From: Eleginops maclovinus
Lineage: Eukaryota; Chordata; Actinopteri; Perciformes; Eleginopidae
NCBI RefSeq assembly: GCF_036324505.1
Contig: NC_086371.1
Coordinates: forward strand, 1,486,001-1,550,000
Length of the DNA stretch: 64,000 nucleotides
Direction of reading: 5' to 3'
Positions 21,925 to 37,699 of the stretch are shown in pieces (the first letter of the stretch is position 1; each line of letters starts with the position of its first letter). Below the pieces are notes generated by a model. The model was not told where the DNA came from, did not search any database, and saw only the letters and a list, made by a program, of their open reading frames with translations. The translations under genes and the position numbers were made by a program.

Positions 21925-22440
21925 AAACATCCAGCAGGGGGCGACATATTGCATAAAAGTCTATGAGAAAATGACACTGCTTCTCCTTTGATTTATAACC
22001 TCAGTGAATATTTTCCTAGCAGGTTTATGGCCTTAATCTTTAGTTTTAAGTCTTCTTCAATACAGTACGAAGTTTATTTGGTCAATTAAGGTCAAATTTA
22101 GAGTGAAATAGACGATTAAGCGGCGTATTGTTACTGTGTGACTGTTGCAACCACAGGAGGGTTGTCTGTGTTTTCGTCTTACTACACTCAACAGTTCATT
22201 AAAGTTCACTTTTACATCTTGTTCACCTAAAAATGTCTTAATAAGAGTTTGGTTTTCCTTAGTAACCCCCTGTCGTGTCACTGCTTTGGGCATAACTAAA
22301 TGACTACAGCCAGAATGCTAAATCAGGGCTTTCAAACGTTTGTGTTTTCACATCATTAAAGTTAATTGTTAAATTTCAGTCCCCTAAAAATGTCTTAATA
22401 ATAATTAAATTGTCTTTAATTCCTCCCTGTATCACCGCTG
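21925..22440 (+). mobile_element. dispersed repeat family R, copies 2 and 3 (partial)
   Basis: Copy 2 (about 21,925-22,290) matches 20.44-20.77 kb. Its 3' part (CACCTAAAAATGTCTTAATA, then CTTAGTAACCCCCTGTCGTG) is repeated in diverged form at about 22,318-22,440. Confidence 0.7.
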
Positions 22441-24051
22441 GTTGCAGAAAGCAGAATGCTGAAGGCGGTCCTGATTGAAACGGAGGCGAGAGGCAGTAGC
22501 GTTCCTCTTCCCTTTGATTTCTAAAGAGCCTCTCTCTTCTTCTCAGTCTGGAGAGCTCGTCTGTGTTAAACAAGCGAGCTGCTGCCAGGCGGGCCCATCC
22601 TTCAAGGATGAGTGGCGCTATTGATCTGATCCCCGTGCAGTGGTTTCCCTCCCCCAGCAGGGGGGGACGTCACTCCGTCTGGATGCTCAGTAAGAAGCCA
22701 TCTCTCCATCCCCCCCCCCCCACAGGCTGCAGTATCCGTCTATTTGATGCCCTCTCGCTCCGTCTTTCTAATTAGACAGCCTGCTGGAGCTGGTAGCCTC
22801 GGTCCGATTGCACCCGCTCTTTCTCCCTTTGTCTTGCCCCCCCTCCCCAACCCGGGCTATCAGTGTCACTAACAAATCAATAAAGCATCAGGGTAGAAAC
22901 CACAGAAATCAGCACAACTGAGAGTAACCCTGCTGCAGCTACCTGCACTACAGCTTCAGCACTAACACTGAGGAACGAGCTGGAGTGCAGCTCCGTGTCC
23001 GAGCACAACCAGGGAACAATTCTGAATTACATATCAGCAGATTTCAGCCATGCAATGTGATCCAACACACACTTTGTCTCTTAGAAAAGCTCCACTATTG
23101 CTATAGGCTAGTTTGCTACTCTACTGATATGTCCTGTATATATGAATGAGTGCTCCCGCTGCTTCAAAGAGCACTTTAAAAGCAGCACACATGCATCTAA
23201 GAGTTGCGTAAAAGCCATGAAACCCTCGAGGACATTCTTCCCTCAGATTATAGAGACTTCAAACTGTACTCAGCTGCACCTCGTAGCTTTTCATCACTGC
23301 TGTGGCCATAAACAAATCCCTCCGGGGAAATATCGCTCTAATCCAATACATCCTTCCATCCTAACACAATTAGCATACAGGATTGAAGACGTGTGCTAAC
23401 CATGCTGCGGATTCCCGTAGAACACGACCGGCTGTGCTTTACAGTATATGTCCTTGCTAATGCAAACAAAGACAGATTGGAAGGTTTCTCATTGATGAGG
23501 ACACCGCCTTAGACGATATTTTCCAGATATAACAAAACCCAGTTGAGGAGTATGCATTTATAATGAATGCACAGGCATTAAAGGACGTTAGTGCTGTTAT
23601 AAAACGCCTTCCTAATACACTTATATATTCAACAGAGGTACACAGCTATGCAAATGGCTTTTTTTATGTTATGGAGGCGGCATTGAGCTTTGATTAAAAA
23701 CACTTTTCACTAATGCTAGCAGCAAAATGTTGTTCTTAACGACTTTAAAGAAAAGGTGGATTGTCAAAACAGAAAAGTAAAGGAATAATTTAGAGTTTAA
23801 TTCTGCACAAATTCTCCTGTACGCTATGGTGACCAAACCAATCGACCCCTGAAAACATGCCTTTGTCACAGAAGCTGCCATGCTTTCTTGTTGAAGGTGT
23901 TTAGTTTAACATCTTTGTGACATTACAATAAACTATTACTTATGTTAGTGTGTTTGGTATTGTTCTGGTCCTTCAACCTTTTACGTATTATATGAACATT
24001 CAAAAATAGCTGTTTTATCAACTCTATCGTCTAAATGAAACGACTAAACGT
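22441..24051. other. glra1 intron, nothing recognised
   Basis: 1.6 kb with a few C-rich runs (22,711-22,723) and no exon, long repeat or structured element that I can support. Confidence 0.5.
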
Positions 24052-24400
24052 CACCACGCCCAACATTAGCCGCCTTTAGCTTAGCGGTGGAGACGTGAAG
24101 TCATGTGACCGTGCTGTAGTTCCTTTATAGCCCAACATTAGCCTCCTTTAGCTTAGCGGTAGTGACCTGAAGTCATGTGACCGTGCTGTAGTTCCTTTAT
24201 AGCCCAACATTAGCCTCCTTTAGCTTAGCGGTGGTGACGTGAAGTCATGTGACCGTGCTGTATTTCCTTTATAGCCCAAATTAGCCTCCTTTAGCTTAGC
24301 GGTGGTGACGTGAAGTCATGTGACCGTGCTGTAGTTCTTTTATAGCACAACATTAGCCTCCTTTAGCTTAGCGGTGGTGACGTGAAGTCATGTGACCGTG
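24052..24400 (-). repeat. 72-bp minisatellite array B, 5 copies
   Basis: Reverse complement of array A, marked by CTTTAGCTTAGCGG every 71-72 bp. The left flank (CTAAACGTCACCACGCCCAA) resembles the left flank of array C near 52.0 kb, so the arrays share more than the unit itself. Confidence 0.95.
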
Positions 24401-24959
24401 GCCTAAAAAAACATCCTCCCTGCACCACTCTTAGTGCCTCGGCTGACTTCCTCTCCACTTGTTCATTGTTACTTGACAAAGAGAGCTGCGTTTGTGGAGC
24501 TGAAGCCTGACTGATCGCCCTCTCAGAGACATAATGGAGGTCCACGGATCACATTAGACTCACATTAGACGGACCGGCCAGAGAGGTTAATTAAGACGGT
24601 GAGACGTCGAAGGACTGCCTCCCTCTTTCTCTCACTTTGTGTCACCTCCGCTGCTGGATTAATGGTGATGATCGTATTGACGGTGCACATTCTTTAAAGT
24701 CATTTTTTCCACAGTGCTTGAAGTGAAGTGAAAACATCAGAGGAGCTGAATTTAAAAACACTTTAGAATAATTTCTACATTCAGAACACATTACGCAACC
24801 CTCTCGGCGAAATCCTGTTTCAAATGCAAACACCTAGAATTCCTCTTGGTGTTTTTCTTATTTGTGTCCTTAGAAGTCCTTTCAGTTTCTACTGGAAAAA
24901 CAAAAAGCTCTCATGTTTTTGCATATGTCAAGGTTTGTGATAGCAATGAGATTTTTTAA
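24401..24959. other. glra1 intron, nothing recognised
   Basis: No repeat or coding signal supported. Confidence 0.45.
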
Positions 24960-25200
24960 GGTTTATTTTAGTCAATTAATTCAATTTAACGCAACTTTTA
25001 CTTGTAATAAATATTTTTTCAGGGTGATCTTTTGTTGTTTTCTAAAGATCTTTTGATAAAATATGATGCAAAATTCAAAAAGACACTACCCAATGGTCCA
25101 TAAAGTAATTACAAATCAGCACCAACATAAGATGATGAGCTATTTTCCATATTTATAACTTACTTGAATACAATATTTTGAATGTGTGTCCATATTAAAA
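24960..25200 (+). repeat. dispersed repeat family S, copy 1
   Basis: Shares ACACTACCCAATGGTC, TAAGATGA, TAACTTACTTGAA and GAATGTGTGTCC-like blocks in order with 29.74-30.03 kb. Confidence 0.55.
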
Positions 25201-26190
25201 TGTATTAGTCTTGTCTAGGTTCTGCTGTGTTTTCCTCTTGTGATTGCTTGAACTATGAAGCAATTAAAAATAACTCCAGTTGATCTGTGTGCATTTAAAG
25301 GAACAGTCCTGTCGTTGTGTTAAATAGGAATGGCGTTGATCTTTTTCATCTCTCTGCAGGAATAATTGCTAATAAGTAAATTTCCTAGAATCTCATTATT
25401 CCTTCACTGCCTGCCTTTCCAAATATAATACATGTTCAATAGCAGGACCTTTTCGTTTCTCATTAAATGTAATTGTCTGACACTGAAAACACACATTTCT
25501 ATTTGGTTTCATGTAATTTGTGGAGGTTGATGGATGCTTCCTGCAGGTTCAGGTTTTATTCAAATCAATAATAATCCAGAGGATATTTATTCGAAATGTG
25601 TCGCTATGTCAGATTTTTTGCTGCATTTTGTATTTGATTCCTTTCCTTCTATTAGTCCTGTTTTGATCTTATTCTAAAGCTGAGCAGCTGAATCTGTTTT
25701 CATTAAATTTCCATCCAATATTAATTTCCACTTCCAGCAACATCTCCCTCTGCTTTCATCAAATTGCCTGACCGTGCTTACGGTACATTTATTTTTCATC
25801 GTGTGTGACGGCGGTGTGAAAACGCAGAAGTAACTGTTTAAGTGTGGATTCACATACATTCATCTTGTGCTACATGTTCAGGAAGGAAACTCCCTAATAA
25901 ATAAATCACACAGTGGAAAGTAGACCGTAGCATTACCTAGATTCAACTCGAGATAGGAAAAAGCTCATCACTCACGTGTAAATGCACAAAAATAAACATG
26001 TTGCACCGCTCAGCTTCTGTCCTAACTTCACCTTTAGAGGCAAAACATGACAACTGTGTTATGTAGGAACCACCCGAAGTCACCTATTATGTCACATAAG
26101 ATTAAGATTGATGGTTATTAGGATTTTTAGAGGAACAAGAGAGAGAAAGAGGTTAAAAGATAAAAGCTGGAGGTAAAAAAATCACCAGAA
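25201..26190. other. glra1 intron, nothing recognised
   Basis: AT-rich unique sequence with no supported feature. Confidence 0.45.
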
Positions 26191-27394
26191 GAAGGTCAGG
26201 AAGTAAACACTAAAGGGAACAGCAGAAGAAGACAGTCAGGAAGTAAACACTAAAGGGAACAGCAGAAGAAGACAGACAGGAAGTAAACACTAAAGGGAAC
26301 AGCAGAAGAAGACAGACAGGAAGTAAACACTAAAGGGAACAGCAGAAGAAGACAGACAGGAAGTAAACACTAAAGGGAACAGCAGAAGAAGACAGACAGG
26401 AAGTAAACACTAAAGGGAACAGCAGAAGAAGACAGACAGGAAGTAAACACTAAAGGGAACAGCAGAAGAAGACAGACAGGAAGTGAACACTAAAGGGAAC
26501 AGCAGAAGAAGACAGACAGGAAGTGAACACTAAAGGGAACAGAAGAAGAAGACAGTCAGGAAGTAAACACTAAAGGGAACAGCAGAAGAAGAAGGTCAGG
26601 AAGTAAACACTAAAGGGAACAGCAGAAGAAGACAGACAGGAAGTAAACACTAAAGGGAACAGCAGGAGAAGACAGACAGGAAGTAAACACTAAAGGGAAC
26701 AGCAGAAGAAGACAGACAGGAAGTAAACACTAAAGGGAACAGCAGAAGAAGACAGACAGGAAGTGAACACTAAAGGGAACAGCAGAAGAAGACAGACAGG
26801 AAGTAAACACTAAAGGGAACAGCAGAAGAAGACAGACAGGAAGTAAACACTAAAGGGAACAGCAGAAGAAGACAGACAGGAAGTAAACACTAATGGGAAC
26901 AGCAGAAGAAGACAGACAGGAAGTGAACACTAAAGGGAACAGCAGAAGAAGACAGACAGGAAGTAAACACTAAAGGGAACAGCAGAAGAAGACAGACAGG
27001 AAGTAAACACTAAAGGGAACAGCAGAAGAAGACAGACAGGAAGTGAACACTAAAGGGAACAGCAGAAGAAGACAGACAGGAAGTAAACACTAAAGGGAAC
27101 AGCAGAAGAAGACAGACAGGGAGTAAACACTAAAGGGAACAGCAGAAGAAGACAGACAGGAAGTGAACACTAAAGGGAACAGCAGAAGAACACAGACAGG
27201 AAGTGAACACTAAAGGGAACAGCAGAAGAAGACAGACAGGAAGTAAACACTAAAGGGAACAGCAGAAGAAGACAGACAGGAAGTGAACACTAAAGGGAAC
27301 AGCAGAAGAAGACAGACAGGAAGTGAACACTAAAGGGAACAGCAGAAGAAGACAGACGAGAGTAAACACTAAAGGGAACAGCAGAAGAAGACAG
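26191..27394 (+). repeat. 40-bp minisatellite, about 30 copies
   Basis: Unit AGCAGAAGAAGACAGACAGG plus AAGTAAACACTAAAGGGAAC, highly homogeneous with a recurring A/G variant (AAGTAAAC or AAGTGAAC). Purine-rich on the + strand. Confidence 0.97.
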
Positions 27395-29059
<1,665 letters not shown>

Positions 29060-29739
29060 AATCCAGGACTTCTTTAACTGCAGGCTCACTGTTGCATTTC
29101 TCGTGGGCGTTTGTGTGTTGCCCTCCGCCTACACATACCACCAGTTTCACAATCAACCGGCGTTTCAATATTCCCCGCAGGCGCGACAGCTTTACTCCTT
29201 ATTCAATGCAGCCGCCTCGGGCTGATAAATCCAAGCAGACTCACAATGGATTGATTAAATGGTTCAAAGACAAAAGCAACGGGAGAAAAGTAGAAGAAAA
29301 ACAACAACCTCTCCACAGTCCTCCAGGGGAGATTTGACATTGCGCTTTGTCATATTTACTCAACATATCCAAAGCAGTTTTGAGGAATTAAATGAACTGA
29401 CATATTTCCACTTTATCTTCATTTGATCAAACGCTTCGTTTTGGAGACAGATCGTAAAAAAGCGAGGCTGATATATGTGTGTGTGTTTGACTCCAGATGT
29501 CACAACAATGAAAGGGTTTTTTGATGCCATTATCAAGCTGCTGCTTTCCATCAGTCGGAGTTAAAGCGTCTTACAAAAGACACAACCATGCATCAAACCT
29601 GCCTCCTGCAAAATAACACTTCCAAATCTGCATATGTTTTAGGAATATTTGCTGAAGTATAACTACGTCAAATCAAAAGTAAGAGGCACAACCACATCAT
29701 GATGATACAAACTGTGGATATAAATGACATTTTTTAGGT

Positions 29740-30030
29740 ATATTTTACTCAATTACCTCCATTTCATGTCATTTCAACTTGTAAAACATTTATTTTCAGG
29801 ATGAATCTTTTAGTTTTGTTAAGATTTGAGCCAAAATATGATGTAGATTTATAAAATATTGTGTATTATTATTATAGAACAACACTACCCAATGGTCTTA
29901 CAAGCAATGATAGATCATCTCCGACGTAAGATGACATACTGCTGACACTCTACCATCAACATTGAATTGAAGTTGTGCAATTTCCCATGGTAGTAACTTA
30001 CTTGAAGGAAAGATGTTGAATGTATGTCCG
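29740..30030 (+). repeat. dispersed repeat family S, copy 2
   Basis: Diverged direct copy of 24.96-25.20 kb with a short insertion (ATTATTATTATAG near 29.87 kb). Confidence 0.55.
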
Positions 30031-30477
30031 GATACCTATTTTATACCACTGTAACGTGTCTTTGAGCACCTGAACAAGTGCTTAGAAATACAATTGAATT
30101 GTATTATTATGGCTTCAAATATGTTGGTTTGTCAGGGGTTTCAACGAAGGGTCCTTCTGTTCAAATATCTTAGCTTTTAGTTTCACGGGAAGTCACATTT
30201 TCCTTTGACTCACACATCACAATCTGCTGGTGTCTCTACCTCCTTCTGTAATAAATGATTTGAAGAAGTGGAACGGATTGGTTTGCGCACGTCTTCCTGT
30301 GTCTGTTGCCACGGACAAGACTGAGTTCAATCGAAGGCTGGAAATGTTGTTCTTTTTAAGCATGATTCTGTCAGAAAGTATAAATAAAATGCACAAACCA
30401 GGACTTGGTCATTCACATTCACACTGAGAAAGAGTCGCTGTTTCTTGTAAATCATGCATGTGTACAAACAAACTTTC

Positions 30478-30519
30478 AGAGCCGAGGGGGAAACTTTCTT
30501 TGTTTTCCCCCTCGGCTCT
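30478..30519. repeat. perfect 16-bp inverted repeat
   Basis: AGAGCCGAGGGGGAAA at 30,478-30,493 is followed after 10 nt by its exact reverse complement at 30,504-30,519. It can form a GC-rich hairpin in DNA or in the glra1 intron RNA. Confidence 0.95.
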
Positions 30520-30978
30520 CCTACACTGTGAATCCATTACGAGCCTCGTCTCTGTTTGCTCCGCGGCTCGGCTTTTAATCATGCTCGACGCTCCGCCGCT
30601 GAAACATTGATGCCCCGTGTTTCTGCCTGGTGATGAGCTCCTCACAAAGCTAATATCAAACATGCACTGAATTCTTTACAAGCCCCGAGGACAGAGGTGA
30701 GCAGGGACTTTATCCAAACTGCATACCCAATGATGGGAGGATTTCCACCAGAGCGAGAGCACTTTCCACCCCAGAAGAACAACACGGTTATGGGTGAAAG
30801 TATTTGTTTGTGTGTGGACCAAATGTGTTTGACCATTGGAAAGCATCTTGTCTTGTTAGTCCTTGTTCTGATTACCTCACACCACATTTAGACTTTCTTT
30901 GTAATGCTTATTCAAACAAGGACACAATGCAGAAGGCCGACGGCATGGTTCAGTAGAATTGAAGAATTTCGTGTTCAA

Positions 30979-32377
<1,399 letters not shown>

Positions 32378-32897
32378 TTATACAGCACTTTAAAATAGGG
32401 CTCACATCACAAATTAAAGGAAGCGTTCACCTCAGATCCGATGCTAAGACCTTTTTTGAACACATCGAGGTACGAGGTAAGATAATACAAACATAAGACA
32501 GATACATCTTAGAATAAAGGAAGACAAAAGACAAAAGAAATCGATAGAAGAAAATATCAAAAAGCCATTAAACAAATTAAACAAAGATGTAAAGACAATA
32601 AAATAATACGATTTATTAATTATGTTAGAGGAAAAACCATTAAGAGATTAAAAGAGCAATTTAAGGAAATGTCGCTGATAAAACTGTTAAATAATATAAA
32701 TTAAAACATATAAAACCTTTAAAATAAATAAAACGAGGAAATAAAAAGTAAAGATTAGACACTAACAACTCAAATTTAAGCAGGAGGGTGTGGCTAATAA
32801 AGAGCTCATTTAAAAAGAAGTGTCTTTAGAGTCAGGAACTTTAACCTGAAAATGTCGGCTCCTCAATTTCTTCCTTGATGATGATTTTGTGCACTCA

Positions 32898-32990
32898 ATA
32901 CACTGCATATGATACACTGCATATTACACACTGCATATTACACACTGCATATTACACACTGCATATTACACACTGCATATTACACACTGC
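32898..32990 (+). repeat. 14-bp tandem array next to a Tc1-like terminal repeat
   Basis: About seven copies of CACTGCATATTACA. The last runs into CACTGCCCGG, the tip of the adjoining transposon terminal repeat. Confidence 0.9.
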
Positions 32991-33495
32991 CCGGCCAAAA
33001 GAAAGGTCCCCAGCCTGTGGGGGTAGTGCTATGATCTGGGGTTGCTGCAGTTGGTCTGGTCTAGGTTCAGCAACGTGCCCAAAGAATGAGGTCAGCTGAC
33101 TCCCTGAATATCCTGAAGGACCAGGTTATTCCATCCATGGATTTCTTCTCCCCTGATGGAGCGGGCATGTTCCAAGAGGACAATGCCAGGATCCATCGGG
33201 CTCAGACTGTGAAAGAGTGGTTCAGGGAGCATGAGACATCACTTCACACATGGATGGGCCCGCCCAGAGTCCAGACCTGAACCTGATGGAGAATCTTTGG
33301 GATGTGCTGGAGAAGACTTTGTGCAGTGGTCTGAATCTCCCGTCATCAATACCAGATCAAACATAATGACAGAAATAAACTTTGTGACGTTGCAGAAGCT
33401 CGTGGAAACGATGCCACAGAGAATGCGTGCCGTGATCAAAGCTGAAGGCGGTCCAACGGATATTAGAGGGGGACCTTTTTTTTGGCCGGGCAGTG
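32985..33495 (+). mobile_element. internally deleted Tc1/mariner-like element
   Basis: The ends are inverted repeats: CACTGCCCGGCCAAAAGAAA at the left and its near-complement ending GGCCGGGCAGTG at the right, followed by TA. The element is only 511 bp against about 1.6 kb for an intact one. It retains the 3' part of a transposase gene. Confidence 0.85.
33020..33360 (+). pseudogene. Tc1-like transposase fragment, broken
   Basis: The translation contains the second catalytic Asp context ([19 protein letters not shown]). After a frameshift near 33,260 comes the third catalytic acidic context ([18 protein letters not shown]). The N-terminal DNA-binding domains and the first catalytic Asp are missing, so it cannot encode an active enzyme. 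Confidence 0.85.
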
Positions 33496-33952
33496 TATGT
33501 ATTTCCTGTATTAAGGAAAGTCATTTGATCGAGATAACTGCGTATAAAATAATATAAAGACAACATTATCCATATATCTCAGCAACTAACGACTAGTTTC
33601 ACTTTGGATTTGGATTAATTATCTATGAAATGTAGATAAAAGTTCATCCCAGTTTTAAAGCTTTTAAAAGTCTTGCTCACTTTAATAATAATGAACCCAA
33701 ATACACAGACCTTTGAGAGGCCATCATTGTGTAGAAACTGTCCAACAATCAACGATAATCACAAACGGCTGTGATTCATTTTCATTCGATCAATTAGTTG
33801 ATTGATCAAATTGGCCAAAATGGCAATGCTCAAAATAAAATATTTTCTAAATGACTTTTAAAGAACAATTACCAATTCATATTTAGTGTTGGCTTCACCG
33901 GTTAGTGCTTTAGTATTGTGGAGCTTTTTTGATAGTGGGTGAGGGTTAATGT

Positions 33953-34390
33953 ATTGGGATCAACGGTCGTTTAGAATCTGTGAAATAACCTCAATGTTTT
34001 TGCAAGAAACTGAAAAGAAATGCCTCCTCCTCTGCATTTGATCTGGGATAACACTTTAGGATTGACTGGTGCAGATGAGAGTGCCTGAGTCTTAATGTGT
34101 GGACTGCCAGACAACAAAACAATCAACACACAAAACCAGTCAGGGTGATGGTTAGGTCGTCAATGTATTGGGATCAAAGGCAGAATTGGAAAACCAGCAA
34201 AAGTCAAAAACTGCATGACGTTTAGAATCTGTGAAATAACCTCAATGTTTTTGCAAGAAACATAAAAACCAAACGCTTCCTTCTCTGCATTTGATCTGGG
34301 ATTAAGCGTGAGGACTGACTGGTGCAGATAAGGAAGCTTTATCAGAAACCATTCAACGCACACACAAAACCAGTCCAATTCGACCGATTC
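33953..34390 (+). repeat. local tandem duplication, about 0.2 kb units
   Basis: TATTGGGATCAA, GTTTAGAATCTGTGAAATAA, CCTCAATGTTTTTGCAAGAA, GCATTTGATCTGGGAT and ACACAAAACCAGTC occur in the same order twice, starting near 33,953 and 34,163. Confidence 0.85.
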
Positions 34391-34916
34391 GACATGCAAA
34401 GAAGACGGACAGGGTGAGGACTGTCCGGATAATAAGGGCTAAATGAAGTCTGGTGGGGTCATCGTCTGATTGCTATCTGCCCGCCAAGTGCCATTATTCA
34501 AGAGCCTCCCCCCCCCCCCCACACCCTGTCATAACAAGTCTCCATCATCTCCACACTCAATTACACGGTGCAGCCTGAGAGGGAGATCCCTGTTCTGTCT
34601 CAGTGAGAGGAGACCCACAATCAGCCGTTTAAAATCCAATTCAACTCTGACTTTACATCATTTCCACAAACACACACGGTGCCGTTATCTCGGCCTCGTT
34701 GTGATGCATGCTCACTTTCACTGAGTCTGATGTGGATTTATCTCCCGATCACCCGGCTGATTCCCCTCCACCAGAGCCACCAAGGCCTAAACAGTCGACC
34801 AGTTCACTCGGTTTGATGGTCAACCAGGCACCGAGAGGAAGAGGAGCAGAAGAACAACAACAGGGATTCTTGCTCTACCCAGTTTTAGAGATGAAAGGAG
34901 GACACATCCTGCTCCT
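34391..34916. other. glra1 intron, nothing recognised
   Basis: A C run lies at 34,508-34,520; no supported exon. Confidence 0.45.
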
Positions 34917-35030
34917 TTTCAGGATGAATTTAGTATTTAGCGTCTCTGTCAGGGCCCAGTCTGCTCTGTTGTGATTGGTCAACCCACTTAGAGATGTCCC
35001 GCCCCCTTAGCCTATCTCTCTACAGGAAAT
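34917..35030 (-). mobile_element. dispersed repeat family P, copy 3 (fragment)
   Basis: GCTCTGTTGTGATTGGTCAA and TTAGAGATGTCCCGCCCCCT match the complement of the 3' half of the copy at 16.8-17.15 kb. Confidence 0.6.
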
Positions 35031-36126
35031 ACACTTAAGATATATGCAGCTGAAGCAGAGGAACCAGGCTAAATAAAACCAAACCACATGCGGCCTCTCT
35101 GTCTCTTCCCCGCCTCGTCTCGTCCTGAGTGACGCTGATGGTTTCTGACACACAAACTGACCGGTGGCGGCCGACTGAACTGCAGTTTACTGAACTCACG
35201 CCTCACAGGGCAATATTCACAGAAGGACACACAGAGGAGTGTTTTCTGACTGCTGACTGGCCGATGAGGAAAACACTGACCGTCAGAGAAACATTCAATA
35301 CTTAATCACGAGGAGACTGGGTTTGAGTTGCGCTGTAAACAAGGCAAACTCCAGCTTCCCTTTTGACCAAAGACAAGCTGTGTCCAATCAAACTGGCCAT
35401 GATTTCTGGCCACAAATGTGTTGCTTGTAGGCCTGAGTATTACATCTCACAGATCACATAATCAGAAAAAAGGTGACTTTAATCCCTTTCAGTGACCCAG
35501 AGAGGATTCTTATATGTATAAAAGCGTGTGCAGAAACCCAAGAGTATTGAAGCTACAACGTTAGCCTAGCCTTACTCAAACCAAACTCCATCCACAAAAC
35601 AAACACTTTAAATAACAAGGCTTCCTCTGATCTGTTATTGCATTAAATCACAGTGTGTTTGGGTACATACTGCCGGAGTAAACCAGATTAACTTGGTGAG
35701 GGAAAGCTAAATACGTATCGGTCAGGGCCTCTTGCAAATTTCTCATTAATGTGGTATTTCCTGCAGGATCAGGAGCATTTTTTCAGACTTGCATTGTTTA
35801 ATTGAGTTGCTTTGAAACCTCATTAAAAGGGCAAAAGAAGCTCTCTCTAAAGGAAGGTAAATGCTGTTTGTTGGCATTTCAGTTGACATGACCTTTGTAG
35901 GAACCTTACGGTGTAAGATGGAGTCTAATGTGTTGTTCTCTAGACTTTTTTACACCATCCATGTGCTAAATATCTCCTAAAGACAGCCAGTAAATCCAGT
36001 CTGCCCGCTCCTCTCTTTCCTCTCCTTCCTCATCTCCTCTCTCCTCTCCTGACAGTCCTCCTCTGTGGCATGTGAGGAGAGCCGTGTGGGGTGTGTGTCT
36101 GCTATCAATCGCACTCAGATGTACGA

Positions 36127-36130
<4 letters not shown>
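35031..36130. other. glra1 intron, nothing recognised
   Basis: About 1.1 kb with no supported feature apart from a pyrimidine-rich patch at 36,003-36,062. Confidence 0.45.

Positions 36131-36188
<58 letters not shown>
36131..36188 (+). repeat. (GT)n microsatellite
   Basis: 58 bp of GT. Confidence 0.95.
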
Positions 36189-36191
<3 letters not shown>

Positions 36192-36310
36192 GGCAGTATG
36201 CCCACCTAAGCTCAGCTGTGCTGTGTGATCATTATTGTGACAGCTGAACTGCAGAGGAATCACGGTTCACTTGTTCAATTTTTAGAGCGCATGAAGAACC
36301 TAATGTTAAC

Positions 36311-36314
<4 letters not shown>

Positions 36315-36364
<50 letters not shown>
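36315..36364 (+). repeat. (GT)n microsatellite
   Basis: 50 bp of GT. Confidence 0.95.
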
Positions 36365-37650
<1,286 letters not shown>

Positions 37651-37699
37651 TTAATTAAGTGCGATGGTGAAATGATCAGTCACTTTTGATAATAGCTGT

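Noticed and set aside
30478..30519. Possible microRNA precursor
   Set aside because: The stem is only 16 bp with a 10-nt loop, shorter than a Drosha/Dicer substrate. Kept only as a hairpin.
34708..34974. 88-codon proline/glutamate-rich frame
   Set aside because: No start context, splice sites or family resemblance, and it overlaps the edge of a dispersed repeat.
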